From Anisakis pegreffii (taxonomy: Eukaryota; Nematoda; Chromadorea; Rhabditida; Anisakidae), in contig JAPYMA010003036.1 of assembly GCA_035041965.1 (NCBI GenBank), forward strand, positions 1 to 64,000: DNA of 64,000 nucleotides. The letters are read 5' to 3'. The notes under the pieces are model-generated. The model searched no databases and had not been told where the DNA came from. It saw only the letters and a list, made by a program, of their open reading frames with translations. Of the stretch, positions 14,301 to 26,700 are shown in pieces. The position numbers were made by a program, and so were the translations under genes. Position 1 is the stretch's first letter. Every line of letters begins with the position of its first letter.

Positions 14301-17300
14301 AATGAATGACGCACAAAATGCATAATAATCAGCGAAATGAACGCTTCAGTTATTTTGTTACGTTTCAGTATCCATCCCAGTTCAGTATTGTGAACTTGTT
14401 GTCAATAATTCACGAGTGTTGCTGAACTCATATCGTTCACTATTCTTTCTGTGCCTTTCAAGGCGTCAAGCGTACGAAACTGCGATTCAACGACCGCAAC
14501 AATCATTGAATAAGATCGATCATTTCACCAAGACACTATAAGCGCCAGCCACTGACAGCGATTCGTTTCATCTTGAAGCACAATGATTTTAGAAGTTCTG
14601 GCACGTCGCTTCTGTTGTACAGAAGCTGCACTTTATAATATGCGTGCAACAAGATGAGTGCTCTCATGCAGTTCTCAAAATTTCATCCATAGCGATCAAT
14701 CATGTCAGTAGCTAAAGTCACTGCTGGAAAGGAACGGAGTTTGCATGGAGAGATAATGAACATCCGAAATGAAGTATTCGGATCACGTCGTAGAACTGAT
14801 GAGAATGGGGTAAATTCCTAGAACGTTCCTATGACTATTGCAAATTCGATTACAGTTGATACCCCAATGGATTTGTTCTACTGTTGCTGTGTGAAAAAAT
14901 AAATGAATATGGAGCGTGCTTCATTGCCGTTTTAGATAAGTGCTCTCATCCAGTTCTCAAATTTTTAGGAATCGCTTTTAACCACTGCAAACGCATTCAC
15001 CGTAACGTCGTTTGAACAAAAATTCATCGAGACATTATTAATAAGTTGCAACTCCTAGGAAGTCCTTGGAATGAACGTATGCCGATGATCCGTGCACCGT
15101 AACGGCTTTATATGATCTATGTGGTGTTGATAATGATCAGTGACTACTTGGAAATAACATCACTCATTTCATTTCGAGAATAACATCATTTTCGAGAATC
15201 ATACACTTCGTTATAAGAATTTTGTTACCCATACTGGAGTGAATTAGTTTTTGTAAAATGTTGATGACAGATATAGCATCATATGGAGCGGACATAAATC
15301 AACCACAATGTAATTGCGACTAGCTTGGATGACGGAAATCTCAACGGTTCTCTTCTAATGTTATTTTTTATGGCTATGAGCTGCTCTAACCAATAAGTTA
15401 TTACAATGAGTATCATTAAACATCGTTTCTGTATGAATGCATTTTAGATGAGAGTGAATGCAACGTTAGTAGAATGCATCACGTTTATACCCTTGTGCAG
15501 TGGGCGAACTTTTGACGAAAATTGGGCCGATGTAACATTTATTGACAAGCGATGCGTTCGTTCATTCAGCCAAATCGGGATTAAATTAGAGTTTTGTTCT
15601 GTCAGATGAACAGGGGATTTCAAAATGCTATTATACCAACAATTTAGTAGTGCTTCAACGGTAGTTATCGCATAAAGAGTAGTCGTATTGAACAGGGAAT
15701 TCACGAGCAATGATTACTGCCTGGCTGGGGTTATTTTTGTTCCTTATCACCGACCACATTCTCAGCTTTCACTACGGGAAGTATTCGGATTTGCCACGCT
15801 AGAATTTGATAGACATCACTTTTTCCTTCAGTCATTTACAATGACCGTCTGATTATTGCATGCTTTACGCTCCTTCCATCACCAACATTTACTCGTTCTT
15901 CGGTATTGTATTGAATATTTAAAGCGCTCGTTTTGATTCCCATTGTGAATTAATCACTCCTCAGCGAATCCTCTTCAGCACTGATATGTACACTCAAAGT
16001 TTCAGATATCGTTTATCCCGAGTGTTGCCTGAAATTATCGTGCAGTAAGGGATCCGTTCCGTTGACAAACGCTAGCATTTGTTCCGGACGGCGAATCATA
16101 TTCCCCGTTTGCTCAAGACAATATCTTCCTCGCCTTTTTTCACGCTGAAAATAATTGATATTCATTGTATTGTTCAGCTCACTTTTTTTGCAACTTGGCC
16201 GATCGAATGTATATAAATCTCTTTCACACCTATCAATAATTCATTCAGTAACAAAAAAATGTACAAATTGAAAGGTGCTTCTATGCTGAGCCTAGAATTT
16301 GGCGGGTCTGTTGTGCTAGAAGCGCTGAATGCTTGCTTTAATGTTGCTGCTTCATCGTAACAAACATCTCGGGCAATTTGCAAAAATATCAAATCGCAAA
16401 ATCCCGGACAGATCATTGCAAAGTGTTCGATATGCTAACTGAAAATTGAAACCTCAACTACCACTGCACTTTGTATCGTTTCACGACGAAAAAATCGGCA
16501 CTATTGTTCAATGAAGCGATCGCGATAGGTATGAAGAGCCGTTGAAATGCATCAAAAAACTCGAATTACGTAGATGCAATCTGCCCCATGAATGTGAAAC
16601 TCTTGGAGTGTTTGCGCAATCAGTGATATAATGTGATAATTTGTTTCGTTTATTCAACTGTGAATTTGATCAGATTCATTTGAGTATGCATAAAATAGCG
16701 TTCGCGATTCGTTAGTGATTAAAAAGTGCAGCGGTATTTCCAACGTTAGACGCATTCAGCTCGCAATAGTGTAACATGTTTTTATGATGTATGCAAAACA
16801 GCAAACTGAGTCCACGAAACTTATTCACGATCGCAGTGTAGGAGATTCGGGTGCCCATGAAACCTTGGATGGGCTCGAAAAGCTTGATCCTTATCCTTGG
16901 GGAACTCCGAGTCCCGAAGTCTTCCACTCAATGCTATCCTGATAGATACGTTTGTCACGCGTTTAACAACAGAAACGTTCTTTAACTAGCTTGAATTGTG
17001 CTGAAATCGCTATTAAATTCTTGTAGTTGCGGACTTCCCAGATTTGCTTATCTATCATTCGCTTTCCAACATCAAATGTTGGTAGTTCACTCATCAATTG
17101 TTTCTGTCCATTATTTGCCGCAAAAAAATCGAACGTCATCATTAATTGCTTTTGTGTGACAACTGATAATTAGGCAATGTTCGTGATGGATTATTGTACT
17201 TAATGATGTTGGATCAAATAAAGTGCCCTACGCTTTTCTTTCACATGATTCTGCAAGCATTTCCGTGCATGACCAAGAAGTTGGCAATGCTGAACCAGTA

Positions 17301-17784
17301 ACATTCGGACTCATTGAAACCAGCATGTTGCTCAATTTTTGTTCGCAGAACACCATTCACGGTTACCTCAGAAGAAACCCGAAACCCGCCCAAAATATTC
17401 CTCTTCCAGTTGAAAAAGGGTGCGATGAAAGTTTGCCGTGAATCGTTCATCCACAGCTGATGTAATGCATTAAACAGCGTGCCTGAGATTAAATCCATTT
17501 GAATGCATAATCCGCCTATATTTGGAACGATCAAATGGATCATATTGTCATGGCATCATATCATTTCAGATTATATGGACCATGAAAAATATTTCAATCG
17601 CTATGTACGCAACTGCTAAAAATTCAACGCTCCATTCTCAGCTGCTCTATTCACATGAATATCTCTGCTACTGTTAAATGAGTTCGGCACTCCTCAAGCG
17701 TGGAGCCGTGTGACAAGCATTGGACGACTCTAGCAAATCACCAAGTATTTTATCATAACTCAAAGACGCGCTCCTGCAACACAG

Positions 17785-20700
17785 ATGGAAGTTCATGAGA
17801 CAGACAACTCCAGCTCAAACTTAAACCCAATAGCAGAAGCATCGATAGTTGGACCATCGGATGACTTTTTGCATTTGGCATTACCGTCTCCACCCCAACG
17901 TCAAATCCACTTTTATGGGTTGTGTTTAATTGTGATACCAACAGTTACAATTCTCGGCAATTTGCTTGTGATCGTTTCAATACTCAGATTCAAGACGTTG
18001 CATTCTGCAATCAACTTCCTCATTCTTGGACTTGCAGTCGCCGATTTATTGGTGGCACTGTTCGTTATGCCATATGCAGTTTATATCTACGTGAGTCCTT
18101 ATGAACACCACTGATTACTTCTTCACGTGATATTGTTGAAATGAACTGAGTTAACAGTAATGGAAGTTCAGTCGTTTGCAGGAAAATTGAACTGTGTTGT
18201 AATGCAGCATTATCCGCATTCTAATTTCAAGGCATCACCGCATCATTTAAAAAGGGGATGGAAAGACGACTTTCATTCGATTCACCTATTACTGAATTTC
18301 AATCCTGATGATCGTTCCCAATGTTAAAATCAAATCCTATCATGCATCTTGCTCGTCATGTGGAATATATATCGAGGAGAACATTGTTTTAATTTGTTGT
18401 TCAGGTGGAAGGTGGCTATTGGTTTCTTGGACCTCTGATGTGCGATATCTATTCAGCGAGTGATGTGGCGTGCAGTACAGCATCTATTTTGCTTCTCTCG
18501 GTCATCAGTTTCGATAGGTGAGCAACATACCAACTTCAACATCTGATAGTTGTTGAGAGTACTTATTTAGAGTTCCGAGATTACAGTCAAGGCAAATAAT
18601 ATTGTGTCCCCATCGAGAAATTAGGCGATGCTGATGAGTTTGGCAAGGATCAGATAGCTATTGGTTTCAGCGTTATTTTGAAAAACGTTGTGCATAGCCA
18701 ACAGTCCGAAAACATTCATAATAGATAAGTCGTCGACCTTATTCAATTTCTTCGGGCATTGTGAGCAATGAATAAGTGTTCTAAATTATGCAGATACAGA
18801 GCCGTATCACGTCCAATACAATATTCACGTCAATCACAAAATGTTCAACGGGTTGTCTATATTTTGATCGCTATTTGGCTTATCTCGCTTATCCTTGCAT
18901 GCCCAATTGTGCTTGGTCAGTTAAATTTTTTCAGTTTTTATTACACTTTTGCATTTATTGCTCAATTGAACCTTTTGCGTTGTTCTAAGACAGTCGCTAC
19001 AAAATCAGTTCATAAGAGCCATGAACCACTTACATAACACTGAATCTACGCGTAACATTCGTAGACTTGATGATAACTCGTTTGAACCATATTACCTCGA
19101 CCACTTCATGAATCTTTTTTCAGTACTGAATCTGACTGATGCTACTGTCCTCATATTTAATGGAATGCCTAGAAACTGACCCACTCTGTAATCGGAAAGT
19201 GGAACTTGATACTTCCAGAAACGTTCAAACTGTTCAAAGCTGCATCCAGAATCTGTGCATATCTGTTTAAAGTGCACTTTTTTTTCAGGTGCCAATAATC
19301 GGCCTTCGGACGCCGACCCATATGAATGTCGTTTATATAACCCTGATTTTACAATAGGATCATCGATTATCAGTTTTGTTATTCCTTGTTTCATCATTCT
19401 GTTCGTTTACGTGAGGTGAGTTTACATGAACTACTTAATTAGGTTTTTTAATCAGGGATTTTCATTGCATTGAGTAGAGTTGAAATGGTTTCGAGAGGAA
19501 TGCGTTTCTGGTAGGTGACCTCGAAGTGTACTTGCAGAAAGATCTGCTAAACATTAGTTGACTTGCAGGATTATTGTTGCGTTGCGAGCTCGAGAGAAAG
19601 CTGCTAAGCTCCGTCGCCTATCGCACCATAACGCCAAAATTAAGCAAGGGTACGGCATTGTTCTCAGTGAAAACACATTTATATTCTCCTAATTACTCAA
19701 CTTCGTCCATGCAAGTCACTCTTATTTCCGAACATTCTCATGATGCCAACCAAATGCATTGATCACATAGCTGTGTAGCGCTGCCATCTCGATGGTATTT
19801 AGTCACGTCGAATGTCAATCGCTTACGTGCATATTGTTTCAGTTCAATGAAACGATTCAATGAAGGTGCTGAAAACACTGATGAAGCCGCCACGATAGTC
19901 GCTGGACCAGGCAAGTCTTATTTGAAATTGGTTGAGAGATTATGCGATTTGCGATTCCGATGACGACTCCCTTTAGAAGTAATCAAACTTGTCAAGCGGC
20001 TACAGCTATTCAGGAATTGAGATAGCCTTGCAGCTGATTGCTCTGGAAAGAGATCTTTTACTGCAAAATAGCAGTTTGCTGCTGAATGAGAAATTCATAA
20101 CTTATCATTCCGGAATTCGAGTTCAATTTTGATCACGTCCACTTCCAAAGTGCTCAGCGATGCACTATTGGGTGGGTAAATTCCACTGGATCGTATGTAA
20201 GTTCATGTTGAGTGTCATTCAACTTGAGTTTAGTCAACAAGATGAGGAAATTATTCCACCGACGATGTTCCACTTTCAGTGCCTGCGTGCAGTGTTCTTT
20301 CCTCTATGCTTTTTTTTGCGTTTGCAGTTTTCATTTCAGCAGCCACTTGAATCGATTATTTTGACATTTCTGCAGTGTTTTCTTTGCATTTGATGCCTCC
20401 TATCTCTTATACTCGCACATCCGAACTGGAAAGCTGAGATCCGTTTAAAGGAAATTTAGACAAAAATTCGGCGAAAAACGCACTCCATCAGTGTGTTACT
20501 CAACAATGCACCTAGAACAGTTCAGTGATTTTATGCGATAAGTATTTCCGGGAGAATTCATTCAGCACTTCAGTTAAAGACTTGAATCACACCTTTTTAA
20601 CAGTAGAACTGTTCACGAGAGCGAAAGGAAGTTTTACGACATATTGTGCGTAGTTAAATTTTTGAAGATGTTGACGCATATACTTTATTACGACAATATG

Positions 20701-23700
20701 GTACTCAACTCAACGGGCACCGCTTATCTCGGATATATATTGCATTCAATTATCACGAGTGTTGAGCATTTTTTTCTGTGTAGAGAGCACAATTGTTTCC
20801 TGCATGCGTTGTCCGCTTATGCTTGATTGCAGTGAGATTGAGATTTGAGAACAACCAACCAACACTGCCACCGACTGACAGCACAAATTGGTTAGACGAA
20901 AATTGATTCGTCATTTCTGGGGCGACTAGAAATTTGACATATCTCAAAATTTTAAATGTCAAAATGTAAGCTCAATCAATACGGGTCAAATTACTTGTCT
21001 TCTTTGTAGTCACCATTTCCGAACCATTACTGGATTATTGATATTCTCGAATGAGCGAGACGAATCGAAATGCATCTCATAATTTGAGAAGTGCCTTTCG
21101 TAATGCTCAACAGTATAGTGACATCTAGCGTACACATCATGCAATGAGACAATTGTGCCGATAGAAGCAAAATTTGCTCAGTTTCATTTTTCTTATAAGA
21201 AGTAGTGGTTCATTCAAATAAATTTTACATAGATACGTTGAAGGTGCCATTGATTTAAAGTTGAGCAATTGGGTGAGGCAGTAGATCACAAGCTGGCAAC
21301 ACCAGTGAAAATTTTCTGCCACTTTTGTGCGAATTACCATTCCTTTTCTTGTTGGAATAGAAAATTGAAACGAATCAATGAATGGTTGATAGGACGTGTG
21401 ATTTTAGCAGTGAACATGATGATGTTCGCGTTACCGTCGATGGCACGTCGAATGGAAGAGTACGAGCAAACCAAGGCTGCGATCGATCAAGCAGGTACTG
21501 CAACTGCACGCCAAGATGAAGAGGATGATGATGATGATATGATGATAACAGATGATGATGAGACGAGTAGTTCGGTGGAGATGCTTGAGAAGCAGCAACC
21601 ACTGAAGACAACTAAACATCCTGTCCTCATTGCGACTGCTACTAATTCTCTAATGAGCGTTGACGTCCTGTTGCATGATTCTGTAGCAGTAGCACAAACC
21701 AAATTAACTCTTAAAGAACGCCAGCAAAAATTCGTGAACGATAAGTCGAAATCATACGATGCGCACCTCTTCTTTGATATGAAACGACTTCCACAGCAAC
21801 GCTCACTAAAACTATGCTCGCCCAAACACGACTCCTCTTTGAACTATTACTTTGCACCAAATACGGCACTTAGGCCAACAAACACATCGCAAAATCACTG
21901 CTCGTTCCAAACCGTCCAGTCACGCCAAGTGACAGACTGTTTTGGAGAGCAAGCTTTTCTTAGCGCAGATTCTACGTTCCTGCTCAGGCGCTGCTTCGTT
22001 CGAAATACAGAGCGATCGACGACAATGCCAGTGGAGCATGAAAACAGAAATGATATTGTTGAGAAAATAGGCGAGCCAGATGAGGGAACACCTCACTTGG
22101 CTAGAACTTATTCTTGCACGGGTGAACCACAACGGTGGTACGTCAACGACTTGGTGTCTGCTTCACCGCAACTCGTTTACAGTATGAAACTCTAATTTGC
22201 ATTACTTTAATATTACCTGTTTTCTTGATCGCTTTTCACTCTGTTCTTCCATGAGTGATCTATTGAGCGACAGTTCTTTGCATGCTCACTGTCGAATTCG
22301 TGTTCGTGTGCATGTAGTTCACGCTCCACAATTGCTACGTGAAGGTAACCGAACGAATGTTGTTTACTTGCATGTTTGAGAGTGCGGTTCGTTACGGAAA
22401 CAATTTCCACTCGGTTCGTCCATAGACAGTTCACAATTTCCACTCTTTAACAGCGGATTCAGACACGAGATTCTGAAGGTTACGTAATCGCTCTGAACTG
22501 AAGTGGTGTTACGCATTTCATCGTGACTCCTCTCAGTTTGCGAAGAAAAAAGTTGGTTGCTGCGAAGTGAAACAGAGAAGGTAATCCATGACGTCGTCGT
22601 CAAATATCGTTCCGTAATGTTTGCATGTTGTTTGTAAGTTCTGCAAGTTCTTACTCGCACGTTCAGTAGAGATCGTTAGTCTCAATGTCGACTAGCTAGT
22701 GCACTTGCTACTCTGCTATCCTTGCGAAAGATGAGTTCTGGTTCCTATTGTAAGTGGCTGCTTGCTGAACAACAATATCCATCTGTCAATTTCCGTCATT
22801 ATTCCATATGAGAAATGCGTTAGGAAATGAACCAGTCATTGTCTTTGGAAAATACTCGAATGAAATCATCACACTGACTGTAATAACCCGAATATTTTGG
22901 GCTCACTCCTCTAATCCCACTTGGAGAAGCGTTAGCCACAGGGATCGAAGCATCTGGAAACATGAAAACAAATTCTCTTGAAGCAAGCTGTTTGGGTCAA
23001 ATTTCAGTGGGAAGGTAGTAAGGCCTCCAAACATCATTAGGTTCACGTTGTTCAAGATCAAGCTCGCTAACTGAGTTGATATGGATGCTCCAAACATAAA
23101 CCCAGAAACAGCAAATGAATGATTAGGGATGAACTTAAGAGTTGTTTCATATATATCATTAGATTGAACGGAGCATTGTTGTGTTGATTATTTCCGCTTG
23201 CATCCTTACCGCTTCCTTACGATAATAAATGATCATCTGGTCATTTTCAACCTGAACGAATATCCGAACGGTGTCACCACGTTTAGCAGTAAACCACTCA
23301 AGTGAACGTATTAACCCAGTATTGTCGATTATCACGTTCAGATATGTTTCTTCTACACTTCCTTACCAATATGTCAATTACCGTCTAGCTGATATCAGAG
23401 ATAAATTTTCACAAGCCTTTGGAGTTTTCCTGATCATTCCGGAGGAACATCTTCAGGTAACTAACTACTTTCAGATGAGCAAGATGTCGCTGGGACAGGA
23501 TCTGGACACTCAAGTAGTGACTCCCTGTGCAATACTGCAAGTGTGGCCATGAACGATGTTGCTTTGGATGGTGGAACAACCATATCAAGGCACGGTTCTG
23601 TGAACTAGCTAAATATCAGTTTCCGCCATTGCTCCATATGAGCAGTGCGTAAGGAAGTGAACCAAGTACTGTCCTTGGGAAATATTCAAATGAAATAATC

Positions 23701-26700
23701 GTCTCCGAAAGACTTTAAAACAAGTATTGTTTCTGAAACACGACTTTAAAATTCTTCCGAACAATGGTTACGGTAGACGATTAAGCGCACCAACCGAAGC
23801 GATCATGCGAGAAAGCATTTCTGATTTCATTTGGTAGCATTCGCATGACCCTCGTTCAAACGATCACTTTTTTCAGGCAATCATCAGACGACGCTGATTC
23901 TTCGTTTGCGGAGCACACAATTTCATCGCTGACCTCAGCTGCAGATATCGTGAATTTTGATCCTAAATATAGGACGACAACAGAAACACAGAACAAAAAA
24001 TTCTCGTGAGTTGAAAGTTCTCCTGTAGATGACGGCCGAATCCTCAGTGCCACAACACGGTCATGGATGCAATCACATGAGGGCAATCCAGTGCGTGGCT
24101 GCTAAAAAGCTCTTCCGTTCGTGCCACATTGAATGCGCATCGACCTACGTTAACATAATGCTCTACAATGATTATTGTTGCATTTCAATGATCCTCTAGT
24201 GCTCCAGCGAATATTGCGCATGGGAAATCTGAGAGGATTAAGTTTCATCGATTGCATCAGAAACCATTTTCAGACGATTCTCGCGCAAGACTCACCAGTC
24301 GTCTGAACACCGGCAAAGCAGAAGGGGTACCTACCATACGATAACTGCAAATGGGTTCGTCGTTTTATTTTCACAGAGTCAACAGTTTATTGTTACAAAT
24401 CAACTGTAATAGCTGTAATATACCGCAGAAATTGTTGCTGACAAATAACATCGAAGCAGTAATAGAGCAAGACGGGTTCGTTTTGCAGCCAAGAGCAAAA
24501 ATCGGAGAATATTTTGCCGGCGATACTTCGACGCTTGTCAAAGCGACGTCCAAAACTATTTCGTTCCGCCACATCCACTGCTGCATGCTCATCACCATCA
24601 AAGCAGAATGCACACGAAATAAGTATCCCGGTTATCGAGAATAATTGCACGGATGAATTCGACGACGATAAAATCTTCGACGACGCAGTGGTGAACGATG
24701 AACCGAACAGCCAAACAGGTTTCTGGTTGAATTTGGATTATGTTTGATACAAAACGCTGTTTGATCGGGGCGGTTCGAACAGATGATATTTTTTCGGCGT
24801 TTATTTTGTATTAATACTGTATTATATATCGAAACACAAAGCATTCATAACATACAAACACAAAAGGGAGGAGATCCTCCAAGTATGATATACGAAAGTT
24901 AGTTTCATCATCCGAATCGATAGTGCATGATATCCGTGTACATCTTATACATATACAGCTCAAGTACAGATTTAAAAGTTGATTCACATACCACTTTGGT
25001 GTCCCTTACGAATCGTCTCTCTCGCGCTTCTCTTTCGCGCTCTTTCGGCGTTTATTTTGTCGACGCACCATTTCGGCGTTTATTTTGTATTAACACTCTA
25101 TTATATATCGAAACACAAAGCATTCATATAATACAAACAGAAAAGGGAGGAGATCCTCCAAATGAGATATACGAAAGTCAAGTTTCATCATCCGATTCGG
25201 TAGCGCATGATATTTGTGTACATCTTATACATATACAGCTAAGTACAGATTTAAGGTTGTTTTCACATACCACTTTGGTGTCCCTCACGAATCATCTCTC
25301 TCGCGCTTCTCTTTCGCGTCACTTTGGTGTCCCTCACGAATCGTCTCTCTCGCGCTTCTCTTTCGCGCTCCGTCGCGACACGCTCCGTCACGACATATTT
25401 GGTTGAAAATTGAGAAATTCAGTGACCACTAATGACCGAAGTTTTCTTCTCGTTTCGTCCCAAAAGATGTCGGTTTGTTGTTTGCAGAACCCGATCCACC
25501 AGCTAACTCTCAATCGGATATCGAATTGGTATCAATATCTTTACCACTGAGTGCCCACACCAGTTACGCCAACTCTGCACCATGCCCATGTTCACAAGCG
25601 ATCATCAACAGGTCAGTAAACTGGAAGATGTTTCTGATGATTGCTTATTATGCGTTCGCTATGAGCGCAATATTTTTGCTCCGCTTGGCTTGATCTCAGC
25701 TTGATTGGCTTCGGTTAATCCTATCCAATAATTCCACATCTGATGAAGTGCAATGACTGATGAATGCTGCAGGCTGCCTTTAATTGAAATGAACGGAGAC
25801 GCAAACGAAAGTGGTCCGACAACGATTTTGGTACCAAATGCTAACTTCGTCGATTATTGTAATACGCACATGCAAAGGGAACAAGGTAATAGCTCACAGT
25901 TTATCATACGTGAGCGAAATTCTGTCATTACAATATGAACGACGGGAACTGTTTGATTGCTCATGGGATGCACACTATGACAGTTAATGTTACTATTCCG
26001 GTGAGAATGCTGCTGTTCGGCGGAATAGCTCACGTAGTCCAAAACTCTGGCTCTACTGATCAGTGACATAGTCACAAGAGCTATTAGAGACGACGATCTT
26101 TTCAGATCACCAACAGAATCGACCTGAACAGCTGGCCGCAGAAACGGGGAGGAGGAATGTTGACGATGGGATTTTCCCGAATGATGCGAACAACCATAAG
26201 GTAATAATGTGAAACCATCGTATTTGGACACGCTCGCTGTCTTTCGTCCTCGAAAATGACCACTTGACGTTCACGTATTTGTGGTAGATTGGATGAAGTT
26301 GATTCATCGACAAGGAACTGAGAAATCGATTTAATCACACTACGTTTCAGCACTAACTTAAACTGAAATATGCGCATCTAGTGACATCGCAGGTTCCAGT
26401 CGCTTTAAGGCAAAGTCTTGTTATTTGTCTCTTCCACTGACGTCGGAAAATTTTGTCATTCATCAAAATTAGCAACTTTCTTACTTTAGTTTCGTCTTCT
26501 ACGCTTGCGACGTCAGCTTAAGGTCTGTTCGTGGTAGAACGTCACTAGTAATCCATCTATGCATGGTGATAGTATCATTTCCTCATTGTTCGAAATGTGT
26601 TGGGCAATATCCTTACATTGAAACCCGCATGAACTCCACAATTTTGCTACCTTTTCATCAAGTAATAACCACTTTTCAAACAGCTGCTATCTGAAGCAGT

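Larger units (their letters stand above)
1..17784. other. Gene-free region left of the dopamine receptor
   Basis: I read both strands for splice-bounded exons and familiar protein motifs and found none that I can support. The open frames here are short, start at non-conserved sites and encode nothing recognisable. The stretch holds low-complexity AAT/AAC-rich DNA at 1-270, a (GTT)n run near 5130, a C-run near 8682, and a GC-rich island at about 2163-2335. Non-coding 5' exons or distal regulatory DNA of the receptor that begins at 17785 could lie here but cannot be recognised by eye. Confidence 0.6.

Noticed and set aside
21269..22195. A 308-codon open frame that could be an independent single-exon gene
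   Set aside because: Its frame and the acceptor at 21410 fit exactly as the continuation of the receptor exon at 19843-19910, and the part before 21411 has no homology, so it was treated as a receptor loop exon.
24927..25406. A 159-codon open frame
   Set aside because: It lies wholly inside the tandem repeat copies; its internally repeated peptide reflects the DNA repeat.
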